From the NCBI GenBank assembly GCA_047975215.1, contig JBKEDD010000005.1, forward strand, positions 208,878 through 272,877: a DNA stretch of 64,000 bases. Reading direction: 5' to 3'. The notes beneath the pieces are model-generated. The model did not search any database. It was not told the DNA's origin and saw only the letters and a program-made list of their open reading frames with translations. Numbering within the stretch: position 1 is the first letter of the stretch; every line of letters begins with the position of its first letter. Position numbers and translations under genes: made by a program. This DNA is from JAGRMG01 sp047975215. GTDB lineage: Bacteria > Pseudomonadota > Alphaproteobacteria > Rhodobacterales > Rhodobacteraceae. Shown piece after piece: positions 1 through 8,403 of the stretch.

Positions 1-1076
1 ACAGCTTTTTCGACCTCGGCGGCCATTCCCTGATCGCGGTGCGCCTGTTCGCCCGCATCCGGCAGGCACTCGATGTGGACCTCCCCATTTCGGTTCTGTT
101 CGAGGCACCCAACGTGGCGGCCCTGGCGGCGCTGGTCGCGGCGCGCACCGGGTCCGGTGGTGCCGGCCCGCAGACCGGTGCCGACGCGGCGCCGGCCGCG
201 CCCGCCTTCAAGCATCTGGTGGCGCTGCATCAGGGCGCGGCGGGGGCGAAGACACCGTTGTTTCTGGTTGCCGGCATGTTCGGCAATGTTCTCAATCTGC
301 GTCACCTGGCACTGATGCTGGGCCGCGAGCGGCCGGTTTACGGGCTCCAGGCGCGCGGCCTGATCGGTGACGAGGCACCGCATCTGTGCATCCGCGAGGC
401 CGCCGCCGACTACATCGCGGAACTGCGCGGCGTGCAGCCGCACGGCCCATACCTGCTGGGCGGGTTTTCGGGGGGCGGCATCACCGCCTATGAAATGGCG
501 CGCCAGCTGGAGGCCGCGGGCGAACAGGTGTCGTTGCTGGCGTTGCTCGATACACCGCTGCCGGTGCGCCCGCCGCTTGCGCGGCGCGACAAGGCACTGA
601 TCAAGCTGCATGAATTCCGCCGCAAGGGCCTGGGCTTTCTGTCGGAATGGGCCGCCAACCGTGTGCGCTGGGAAGTCGAAAAGCGTCGCGGCGAGGTGGC
701 GGTTGCGGCCGGCGCCGCGCCCGAATTCAACAACCGGCGCATCGAAGCGGCGTTCCGCCATGCCGTCGCGGGGTATGATCCGCAGACCTGGAGCGGGCCG
801 CTGGTTCTGTTCCGTCCGCCGCTCGACCGGCACTGGAAGGTTTCGGGCGGCCGGTGGGTCAGTGCCGAACGCGAATATGTTTATCCCGACAACGCCTGGA
901 CCGCCCATGCCCCGCAGATCCGGGTGATCGAAGTGTCGGGCGATCATGACAGCATGGTGCTGGTGCCCAATGTCAGCGTGCTGAGCGAACGGCTGAAGGC
1001 ATGTATGGACCGGGCCGAGACCTGTCCGGACGACCACCGGTCCGGCGACTTGCCCGGCGTTACGGCGGCTGAGTGA
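1..1076 (+). CDS. NRPS/PKS terminal fragment: carrier protein plus thioesterase (5' end outside window)
   Basis: The open frame enters from the left edge at base 3, so only the C-terminus is seen. The first residues are the end of a carrier-protein (PCP/ACP) domain with the phosphopantetheine motif FFDLGGHSL, whose attachment serine is the codon at 27-29. After an Ala/Pro-rich linker comes a type I thioesterase of about 270 residues with the alpha/beta-hydrolase nucleophile motif GGFSGGG (serine codon 468-470), an aspartate in LLALLDTPLP, and a late SGDHD histidine. Such domains release the finished chain by hydrolysis or cyclisation. The stop lies 5 bases before the next gene's ATG, or overlaps a possible GTG start, so the genes are probably cotranscribed. 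The protein is the last module of an assembly line whose upstream part is not in the window. Domain calls are firm; the product is unknown. Confidence 0.88.
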   Translation, partial: SFFDLGGHSLIAVRLFARIRQALDVDLPISVLFEAPNVAALAALVAARTGSGGAGPQTGADAAPAAPAFKHLVALHQGAAGAKTPLFLVAGMFGNVLNLRHLALMLGRERPVYGLQARGLIGDEAPHLCIREAAADYIAELRGVQPHGPYLLGGFSGGGITAYEMARQLEAAGEQVSLLALLDTPLPVRPPLARRDKALIKLHEFRRKGLGFLSEWAANRVRWEVEKRRGEVAVAAGAAPEFNNRRIEAAFRHAVAGYDPQTWSGPLVLFRPPLDRHWKVSGGRWVSAEREYVYPDNAWTAHAPQIRVIEVSGDHDSMVLVPNVSVLSERLKACMDRAETCPDDHRSGDLPGVTAAE

Positions 1077-1081
1077 TCCCC

Positions 1082-2089
1082 ATGACAGACGCCAGCATTC
1101 TGACCATCATCCTGAACTTCCGCACCCCGGATCTGACTCTGAAGGCGGCGGGCGCCGCGCTGCGGGCGATGGAGGGATTGCGCGGCGAGGTCCTGATCGT
1201 CGACAACGGGTCGGGCGACGGATCGTTTCGCGCCATTGTCCAGGCCGCGAAGGCCCGTGGCTGGATCGGTGGCGGCCGTCTGCGGGTGGTGGAAAGCGGC
1301 CGCAACGGCGGCTTTGGCGCGGGCATGAATTTCGCTATCCGCTGCGGCCTTTCGACGGGTGCGGCACCTGATTTCTACTATCTGCTGAATTCCGATGCCG
1401 TCCCCGAACCCGACGCGATCAGGCATTTGCGCGACTTTCTGCTTGAACATCCGCGCGCGGGCATCGCCGGGAGCCATGTGCACGGTGTCGACGGCACGCC
1501 GCATCAGACGGCGTTCCGCTTTCCCACCATCGCCGGCGAATTCGAGGGTGCCGCCCATACCGGCGCGATCACCCGGCTGCTGGCGCGATCGGTCGTGACC
1601 ATGCCGAACCCCGAACACGCCAGCCCGGTAGAGTGGACCGCCGGTGTCAGCCTGTTGCTGCGCCGCGCGATGCTCGAGCGGATCGGCGGCTTTGACGAGA
1701 CGTTCTTTCTGTATTTCGAGGAAACCGACCTGTGCCTGCGCGCCGCACGCGCGGGCTGGGAAACGCATTATCTGCCGCACAGCACGGTGGCACATGTCGG
1801 GTCGGCCTCGACCGGGGCGCAGAAATGGGCCCGGACCCCGACCTACTGGTTCGATTCGCGGCTGCACTATTTCGTCAAGAATCACGGTGCGTTCTATGCT
1901 GCGATGGCCACCTTGGCATGGGTGACGGGCGGAATCCTGTGGAAGACCCGCCAGGTTCTGACGGGCAAGCCCAACCGCAACCCCAGGGGGTTCATGACTG
2001 ACATGATCGCGCATGACCTGCGCGCCCTGTTTCGCCGCCCCGCCGCGCCGACACATCTTGCCAATCCCCTAGCGGAGGACAGACGATGA
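1082..2089 (+). CDS. Family 2 glycosyltransferase (rhamnosyltransferase-like)
   Basis: This 335-residue GT-A glycosyltransferase resembles the WbbL/rhamnosyltransferase group. Features are an N-terminal ILNFRTPD strand, the nucleotide-binding VDNGSGDGS loop, a RNGGFGAGMNFAI segment, a LLNSDAVPEP strand in the DxD position, and a WTAGVSLLLRR..GGFDETFFLYFEETDLCLR acceptor-side block. No signal peptide is seen; a hydrophobic stretch near the C-terminus may touch the membrane. It probably moves a deoxysugar or hexose from an NDP-sugar to an acceptor. ATG 1082 is used as start; an in-frame GTG at 1073 overlaps the previous stop and is a real alternative. The stop overlaps the NRPS start by 4 bases. 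A glycosyltransferase locked inside an NRPS operon suggests that the peptide, or a lipid precursor, is glycosylated. Acceptor and sugar cannot be read from the sequence. Confidence 0.85.
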   Translation: MTDASILTIILNFRTPDLTLKAAGAALRAMEGLRGEVLIVDNGSGDGSFRAIVQAAKARGWIGGGRLRVVESGRNGGFGAGMNFAIRCGLSTGAAPDFYYLLNSDAVPEPDAIRHLRDFLLEHPRAGIAGSHVHGVDGTPHQTAFRFPTIAGEFEGAAHTGAITRLLARSVVTMPNPEHASPVEWTAGVSLLLRRAMLERIGGFDETFFLYFEETDLCLRAARAGWETHYLPHSTVAHVGSASTGAQKWARTPTYWFDSRLHYFVKNHGAFYAAMATLAWVTGGILWKTRQVLTGKPNRNPRGFMTDMIAHDLRALFRRPAAPTHLANPLAEDRR

Positions 2090-5000
2090 CCCGTTTCAAC
2101 TGTGCCCTGATCGGCGATGAATCGCTCCTGATCGGATGCGGCGACACCCTGATCGAGCGTGGCCACGACATTCTCGCGGTGGTTTCGGGCAATGCCGATA
2201 TCGCCCGATGGGCCACGGGCAAGGGGCTGCGCGTTCTGGACGGGGCAGGCAGGCTGGCCGAACATTTCCGCCCCGGCGAAATCGACTGGCTGCTGTCCAT
2301 CGCCAACCTGTCGTTGATTCCCGACACGGTGCTTGCGCTGGCGGGAAAGGGCGCGGTCAACTTCCACGACGGCCCGCTGCCCCGTCACGCAGGACTAAAC
2401 GCGCCGGCCTGGGCGCTGATGGCAGGCGAAAGCCGCTTTGGCGTCAGTTGGCACGTCATCGAGGGCGGCACGGACGAGGGCGATATCGTCGCGCAGGCCG
2501 GGTTCGACATCGCCGCCGACGAAACCGCGTTCTCGCTCAACTCGAAATGCTACGCTGCGGGGCTGGAGACCTTTGGCGATGTCATGGCTGGCCTGGAATC
2601 CGGCGCACCGCCACGCGCGAAACAGGATCTGACGCTGCGCACCTATCACGCCCGCGACGCCCGCCCGGGCGCGGCGGGGCGGTTGAATTTCGGGCGCGAT
2701 GCCGGGGCGCTCGCGGCACAGGTGCGGGGGCTGGATTTCGGCGGCTATTGGAATCCTCTGTGCGCGGCCAAGATCGAGGCACGGGGCCGGGTGATCCTGG
2801 TTCGTCATGCCGTGCGCGGCGAGAGCGTACCGGGCGCCGCACCCGGTACGGTCGTGGACCGCGACCCCAGCGGGATCGTCGTTGCCACCGCCGCAGGAAC
2901 GCTCAAGCTGCGCGGGTTCAGTGACAGTGGCGGGGCCGCGCTCGACATTGCTGATTTCGTAAGCCCGGGCGATGTTCTGGCAAGCCCGGATTCGCGCATG
3001 TCCGCCCGGCTGAGCGCCGCCATCGGGCGCAGCCTTAAGGCAGAGCCCCATTGGCGCCATGCCCTGCAGGCGATGCGTCCGGTGCCGGTGCCGCTGGCAT
3101 CGGCGCAAACCGGCGGGTCAGGCTGGCAGAGCCGCGAACTCGACCTTCCCGCCGGGCTGGATGAGCCCGCCAGCATTGCCGCCGTTCTGGCATGGGCGCT
3201 GCGGGGTTGCGGCGAAGAGTTGGCCGATATCGCCCTCACCGATGCCGCCATTACCGGCGCCGCGCAGGCGGTGCCGGGATATCTCGGCCGCTGGGTGCCG
3301 TTGCAGGCGCGCGGCGGGCAGACGCTGGCGGCGACCTGCGAGCGGATTGCCGGCGAACTGGCGCGCATCACCGAATACGGCGGTTTCGCCAGCGACCTGA
3401 TGGCGCGCGATCCCCGGATCGTTCGCACCGAAACGCCCGGCCTCGGGCTTGCACTGGACGGCGCGGCGCCGATCCCGGGAACCTGCTGCACCGTCGCGCT
3501 GGCCGCCGGTACCGCCACCCTGCATTTTGATCGTGCGAGACTGGACGACGCCGCCGCCTCCTTGCTGACGGATCGTCTGCTAGCCGCGCTGGACGCCGTG
3601 GCGCAGGGCGATCATGGTGAGCGCCCGCTTGGCGATTTGCCCGTCATGCCGCGGGCCGAGCGTGCCATGATCCTGTCCGACTGGAACCGCACGGCCCGCG
3701 ACTACGACCGCGACCAGACCTTGCATGGCGCCTTCGAGGCCCAGGCCGCCCGGACCCCGGACGCCACCGCACTGGTGTTCGAGACCGTCGCGCTCAGCTA
3801 TGGCGAACTCAACGCGCGGGCCAATGCGCTGGCCTCGCGGCTGCGGGCGCTGGGGGTGGCACCCGGGGTGCAGGTCGGGCTTTATGTCGCGCGCTCGCCC
3901 GATCTGCTGGTTGGCGCGCTGGCTATCCTCAAGGCGGGCGGTGCATACGTACCGCTGGATCCCGCCTATCCCGCCGAACGGATCGCGCATTTCATCACCG
4001 ACAGCGACACCCGGGTCATCGTCACCCAGGAGGCGCTGAAAGATGCGCTGCCCCGGACCGGCGCCGAGGTATTGACGATCCGCCGCGATCAGCGGGCCGC
4101 CGATGGTTCGGCCAATGTCGACGGCGGCGCGACCGCCGACGATCTGGCCTATGTCATCTATACGTCGGGTTCGACAGGCACACCCAAGGGGGTGATGGTC
4201 GAACACCGCAACGTCGCCAATTTCTTTGCCGGCATGGATGATCGCATCGACCATGAAGACGGTGGTGTCTGGCTGGCTGTCACCAGCCTGAATTTCGACA
4301 TATCGGTGCTGGAACTGTTCTGGACTCTGGCGCGCGGTTTCAAGGTGGTGCTGGGCGGCGATGCCAACCGCGCGACGGTGTCGAACGCCCCGTTGCAGGT
4401 CAGCGACCGGCCGATCGGTTTCAACCTGATGTACTGGGGCAACGATGACGGTGCGGGGCCGAAGAAATACGAACTGCTGCTTGAGGGTGCCAAATTCGCC
4501 GATGCGCACGGCTTCAACGCGGTCTGGACGCCCGAACGTCACTTTCATGCCTTCGGCGGTCCCTACCCGAACCCGGCGGTGACAGGGGCCGCGGTGGCGG
4601 CGGTCACGCGCAACCTGGGCGTGCGTTCGGGCAGCGTGGTCGCGCCGCTGCATCATCCGGCCCGGATCGCCGAGGAATGGGCGATCATCGACAACCTGAC
4701 CAACGGGCGCGCCGGTCTTGGCATTGCCTCGGGCTGGCAGCCAAACGATTTCATCCTGCGCCCCGAGAACACGCCGCCCGACAACAAGCCGGCGATGTAC
4801 GAGGCCATCGAGATTCTGCGCCGCCTCTGGCGCGGCGAGGCGGTCGAGTTCCCACGCAAGGACGGCAGCCTGCATCCGGTGATCACGCAGCCCCGCCCGG
4901 TGTCGCGCGAATTGCCGATCTGGGTCACGATTGCCGGTAACCCCGAGACCTGGAAAGAGGCCGGCCAGATCGGCGCCAACGTGCTGACCCACCTTCTTGG

Positions 5001-6717
5001 CCAGTCCATCGACGAGGTGGCGGGAAAGATCCGCATCTACCATGCCGCCCTTCGCGAGGCGGGGTACGACCCGGCGGATTTCACCGTCACGCTGATGCTG
5101 CACACCTATATTGCCGAGACCCGCGAGAAGGCGGCCGAGGTGGCGCGCGGGCCGATGAAAGCCTACCTGACCAGCGCCGCCGGGCTTATCAAGCAGTTCG
5201 CCTGGGCCTTCCCGGCGTTCAAGCGGCCCAAGGGCGTCAACAATCCGTTCGAGCTTGATCTGGGTGTTCTGGAGGCCGACGAGGTCGAGGCGATCCTGGA
5301 TTTCGCCTTCCAGCGGTATTTCGACGAGTCCGGCCTGTTTGGAACCGTCGAGGACGGCATCGCGCGGGCCGAACAGCTCAAGCGGATCGGCGTCGATGAA
5401 ATCGCCTGCCTGATCGACTATGGCATCGCCCCCGATCTGGTGCTGGAAGGGCTGAAACCGCTGGCAGAGGTAGTGAGGCGCGCCAATGCGCCGACCGCTC
5501 TGGCCGATGACGATTTCTCGCTGGCCGCGCAGATCCAGCGCCACGAGGTGACGCATCTGCAATGCACACCGTCCATGGCCCGGATGATCACCATGAACGA
5601 CGAGGCGCGGATGGCGCTGGGCCGGGTGCGCTGCCTGTTACTGGGTGGCGAGGCGCTTCCCGGTGATCTGGTCAGGGATCTGCACGAATGCACGGGCGCA
5701 GACATCCTGAACCTGTACGGTCCGACCGAAACGACGATCTGGTCAACGGTGGAACGGGTCAGCCGCGCCGATGCGCCTGGCATCCTCAATATCGGAACGC
5801 CGATCGCCAATACATCCGTCTATGTGCTGGACGCCGATCGCCGGCCCGTACCCGTGGGTGTGCCGGGCGAGCTGTATATCGGCGGCGAGGGGGTGACGCG
5901 CGGATACTGGCGGCGGCCAGACCTGACCGAAGACCGCTTTCCGCCCGATCCCTTCGCCGAGGAGGCCGGGCTGACCGTGGCCGCCGCGCCGCGCATGTAC
6001 CGCACCGGCGATCTGGTGCGCTGGCGCGCCGACGGACGCCTGGATTTCCTGGGCCGCACCGATCATCAGGTGAAAATCCGCGGCCAGCGTATCGAACCGG
6101 GCGAGATCGAGGCGGCACTTGCGGGGTTCGAAGGCGTGAGCGGCGCCGTCGTCGTGGTGCGCGAAATCGCCGGCGATGCGCGGCTGGTCGGCTATGTCAC
6201 CGCGACCGCGCCGGTTTCGGGCAATGCGTTGCGGGCACATCTGGCGCGGCACTTGCCCGAAGCGATGGTGCCCGCGCATATCGTGACGCTGGATGCGTTC
6301 CCGCTGACGCCCAATGCCAAGATCGACCGCGCGGCCCTGCCCGATCCGACGCCCGAACGCGGTGAGCCCGCGCCGGGCTCCTTGGCCCCGGCTGCCGGAC
6401 CCGAGGCCGAGATCGCGGCGATCTGGTCGCGTATTCTCGGCGTTCGCGAGATCCGGGCGCAGGACAATTTCTTCGACCTTGGCGGTCATTCGCTGCTGGC
6501 GGTTCAGGCGCACCGGGAGATCCGTGACAAGCTTGGTCTGGCGAAGCTGTCGATCACCGATATCTTCCGGTTTCCCACCCTGGGCGGGCTGGCGGCGCAT
6601 GTTGGTCCGGGCAGACCGCCCGAATCCGCCCCTTCGCCGGTGGCCGAAGCCTCTGGCCGCGAAACGATATCCAGGCGCCGGGCGATGCGCGATGCCCGGC
6701 GGGCAAGGGCGAAATGA
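2086..6717 (+). CDS. NRPS with formyltransferase-like N-terminus and luciferase-like monooxygenase inside the A domain
   Basis: 1543 residues. Residues 1-200 resemble the catalytic half of methionyl-tRNA formyltransferase (VNFHDGPLPRHAG, then GGTDEGDIV, keeping N-x-H and the later Asp), and about 205-305 resemble its C-terminal barrel. Residues 320-530 look like a degenerate condensation remnant with no HHxxxDG. The adenylation domain starts near 545 (YTSGSTGTPKGV at about 693) and is interrupted at about 770-1135 by a bacterial luciferase-like FMN monooxygenase of the MupA/Atu3671 type (FNLMYWGN, WTPERHFH, LGIASGWQPNDF). It then resumes (NLYGPTETT at about 1211, YRTGDLVRW, VKIRGQRIEPGEIE). 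A carrier domain ends the protein, with its attachment serine at 1469 in DLGGHSL. The enzyme probably loads one amino acid and oxidises it on the carrier, perhaps with formylation or another one-carbon chemistry. Both ends overlap neighbouring genes by 4 bases. Substrate unknown. Confidence 0.92.
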   Translation: MTRFNCALIGDESLLIGCGDTLIERGHDILAVVSGNADIARWATGKGLRVLDGAGRLAEHFRPGEIDWLLSIANLSLIPDTVLALAGKGAVNFHDGPLPRHAGLNAPAWALMAGESRFGVSWHVIEGGTDEGDIVAQAGFDIAADETAFSLNSKCYAAGLETFGDVMAGLESGAPPRAKQDLTLRTYHARDARPGAAGRLNFGRDAGALAAQVRGLDFGGYWNPLCAAKIEARGRVILVRHAVRGESVPGAAPGTVVDRDPSGIVVATAAGTLKLRGFSDSGGAALDIADFVSPGDVLASPDSRMSARLSAAIGRSLKAEPHWRHALQAMRPVPVPLASAQTGGSGWQSRELDLPAGLDEPASIAAVLAWALRGCGEELADIALTDAAITGAAQAVPGYLGRWVPLQARGGQTLAATCERIAGELARITEYGGFASDLMARDPRIVRTETPGLGLALDGAAPIPGTCCTVALAAGTATLHFDRARLDDAAASLLTDRLLAALDAVAQGDHGERPLGDLPVMPRAERAMILSDWNRTARDYDRDQTLHGAFEAQAARTPDATALVFETVALSYGELNARANALASRLRALGVAPGVQVGLYVARSPDLLVGALAILKAGGAYVPLDPAYPAERIAHFITDSDTRVIVTQEALKDALPRTGAEVLTIRRDQRAADGSANVDGGATADDLAYVIYTSGSTGTPKGVMVEHRNVANFFAGMDDRIDHEDGGVWLAVTSLNFDISVLELFWTLARGFKVVLGGDANRATVSNAPLQVSDRPIGFNLMYWGNDDGAGPKKYELLLEGAKFADAHGFNAVWTPERHFHAFGGPYPNPAVTGAAVAAVTRNLGVRSGSVVAPLHHPARIAEEWAIIDNLTNGRAGLGIASGWQPNDFILRPENTPPDNKPAMYEAIEILRRLWRGEAVEFPRKDGSLHPVITQPRPVSRELPIWVTIAGNPETWKEAGQIGANVLTHLLGQSIDEVAGKIRIYHAALREAGYDPADFTVTLMLHTYIAETREKAAEVARGPMKAYLTSAAGLIKQFAWAFPAFKRPKGVNNPFELDLGVLEADEVEAILDFAFQRYFDESGLFGTVEDGIARAEQLKRIGVDEIACLIDYGIAPDLVLEGLKPLAEVVRRANAPTALADDDFSLAAQIQRHEVTHLQCTPSMARMITMNDEARMALGRVRCLLLGGEALPGDLVRDLHECTGADILNLYGPTETTIWSTVERVSRADAPGILNIGTPIANTSVYVLDADRRPVPVGVPGELYIGGEGVTRGYWRRPDLTEDRFPPDPFAEEAGLTVAAAPRMYRTGDLVRWRADGRLDFLGRTDHQVKIRGQRIEPGEIEAALAGFEGVSGAVVVVREIAGDARLVGYVTATAPVSGNALRAHLARHLPEAMVPAHIVTLDAFPLTPNAKIDRAALPDPTPERGEPAPGSLAPAAGPEAEIAAIWSRILGVREIRAQDNFFDLGGHSLLAVQAHREIRDKLGLAKLSITDIFRFPTLGGLAAHVGPGRPPESAPSPVAEASGRETISRRRAMRDARRARAK

Positions 6718-7400
6718 CGGATCTGGCCGCTTCCGGCCTGCCGGGCCTGACCCTGTTGCGGCCGCTGTTGCGGGCCGAAGTCGCGATCGGTGCCACCGAT
6801 CCGCGCTCGGTGCGCAACCGGGCCATGCCGGAAGAGGTCGCGGGATTGCCGCGTGCCAGCACCAAACGGCGGCGCGATTTCGCCGCCGGGCGCGCGGCGG
6901 CGCACCGGGCGATGCGGGGTCTGGGGGGACCCGCACGTCCGGTGCGTATTGGACCCGACCGGGCGCCGGTCTGGCCCGGGGGGCTGACCGGCAGTATCTC
7001 GCACAGCGATACCGCGTGCCTGGCGGCGGTGGCCCGCAGTGACATGGTGCGCGCCATCGGTCTGGATGTCGAGGACGACGCGGGCCTGGAACCCGAGCTT
7101 GTTGCCACGATCTGCAGCGAAACCGAGCGCGCCTGGCTCTCTGGCCTGCCGCCCGCAGAGGCAGGTCGCATGGCCAGGCTGATCTTTTCGGCCAAGGAAT
7201 GCGCCTACAAGTGCCAGTATGTCCTTAGCCGCACCCTGTTCGGGTTTGACACGCTGGAAATATTGCCCGATCCGGGCACTGGCCGGTTCGAAGCGGCCTT
7301 TGCCGCCGCCGTGCCGCCCTTTGCGGCCGGAACACGGCTGACGGGGCGGTTCGCCATCGGCGCCGGGCTGATCGTGACGGCGATGACGCTTCCGGCATGA
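6714..7400 (+). CDS. 4'-phosphopantetheinyl transferase (EntD/Sfp superfamily)
   Basis: This 228-residue enzyme should transfer phosphopantetheine from coenzyme A to carrier-protein serines, activating the two carrier domains just upstream. It has the EntD-type layout: an N-terminal RNRAMPEEVAGLPRAS region, the GSISHSD motif, the Mg2+-binding IGLDVED aspartate/glutamate pair near residues 118-123, and the FSAKECAYK helix whose Glu and Lys complete the active site. Its ATG overlaps the NRPS stop by 4 bases, so the modifying enzyme is coupled to its substrate. This position makes it the dedicated activator of the cluster rather than the AcpS of fatty acid synthesis. No anomaly is visible. Confidence 0.93.
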   Translation: MTDLAASGLPGLTLLRPLLRAEVAIGATDPRSVRNRAMPEEVAGLPRASTKRRRDFAAGRAAAHRAMRGLGGPARPVRIGPDRAPVWPGGLTGSISHSDTACLAAVARSDMVRAIGLDVEDDAGLEPELVATICSETERAWLSGLPPAEAGRMARLIFSAKECAYKCQYVLSRTLFGFDTLEILPDPGTGRFEAAFAAAVPPFAAGTRLTGRFAIGAGLIVTAMTLPA

Positions 7401-7455
7401 AACCGGGGCCGGCACGGGTTACAACGGTCCCCACGCAAGCGGGAATCTGTGACGG

Positions 7456-8403
7456 ATGTTCATGCGAATGCTTCCTTTCCTGATCGCTGCCGTGCTGGTG
7501 CTGGCGGCGCTGGCCTGGTGGCTGTGGCCGCGCCCTGCGCGTCTGAACGCGGCCGAGGTCGATGCGGCGCTGGCGCTGCCGCTCGCCGCGCCCGGGGCGC
7601 CGCTGCGGGTCTTTCACCTGGGTCACAGCCTGGTCGGGCGCGACATGCCGGCGATGCTGGCGCAGCTTGCGCCGGACGGGCACCGCTATGACAGCCAGTT
7701 GGGTTGGGGAACCCCGCTGAAAGCGCATTGGGAACCGGGCGAACCGATCAACGGGTTTGAGGCCGAAAACGCCCATCCCCGGTACCGCGCGGCGCGCGAG
7801 GCCATCGGCTCGGGCGCGTATGACGCCGTGATCCTGACCGAGATGGTCGAACTGCGCGACGCGGTGCGCTATCATGACAGCGCCCGGTATCTTGCCGAAT
7901 GGGCGCAACTTGCGCAGCAGGGCAATCCGCAAGCCCGTATCTATCTGTATGAAAGCTGGCACCGGCTGGATGACGAGGACGGCTGGCTTGCCCGGATCGA
8001 CTCCGATCTGCCTGAACTGTGGCTTGGCGAATTGCTGCGCCCGGCGGTCGCGCGAACCGGGCGTCCGAACTATCTGATTCCGGCCGGGCAGGTGATGGCG
8101 CGGCTGGTGCGCAAGATCGAGGCGGCGGGCGGCATCGGCGGGCTGACGCAGCGAGAGGATCTGTTCGCACGCGACGAAAGGGGCGGGATCGACCCGATCC
8201 ATGTCAACGATCTGGGGGCCTATCTGGTGGCGCTCACGCACTATGCGGTACTCTATCACCGCTCGCCGGTCGGCCTGCCCCACGAGTTGCTGCGCGCCGA
8301 TGGCAGCCCGGCCGACGCGCCCTCGCGGCAGGCCGCCCGGCTGATGCAGGAAACCGTGTGGGAAGTCGTTACCTCGACCCCCGGAACCGGAGTGGTCAGA
8401 TGA
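7456..8403 (+). CDS. Membrane-anchored SGNH/GDSL-like hydrolase
   Basis: 315 residues, opening with a hydrophobic segment (about residues 5-24) that is a signal anchor or uncleaved signal peptide, so the body should be periplasmic. A FHLGHSLVG motif after the first strand matches the serine block of SGNH hydrolases, and DPIHVNDLGAYL near the C-terminus matches their catalytic Asp-x-x-His block. These enzymes remove or move acyl groups (acetyl, fatty acyl) on sugars or lipids. It follows the phosphopantetheinyl transferase by 55 bases and overlaps the next gene by 4 bases, so it pairs with the glycoside-hydrolase-like protein. A role in acylating or deacylating a glycan is an inference from this context. 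Several near-adjacent ATGs (7456, 7462, 7468) are possible starts. Confidence 0.7.
   Translation: MFMRMLPFLIAAVLVLAALAWWLWPRPARLNAAEVDAALALPLAAPGAPLRVFHLGHSLVGRDMPAMLAQLAPDGHRYDSQLGWGTPLKAHWEPGEPINGFEAENAHPRYRAAREAIGSGAYDAVILTEMVELRDAVRYHDSARYLAEWAQLAQQGNPQARIYLYESWHRLDDEDGWLARIDSDLPELWLGELLRPAVARTGRPNYLIPAGQVMARLVRKIEAAGGIGGLTQREDLFARDERGGIDPIHVNDLGAYLVALTHYAVLYHRSPVGLPHELLRADGSPADAPSRQAARLMQETVWEVVTSTPGTGVVR

Noticed and set aside
3580..5562. Long antisense open frame (660 codons) inside the NRPS gene
   Set aside because: It mirrors the codon bias of the plus-strand NRPS; no known domain and no ribosome site. The same applies to other long mirror frames at 18042-20354, 46956-49262 and 60898-62964.
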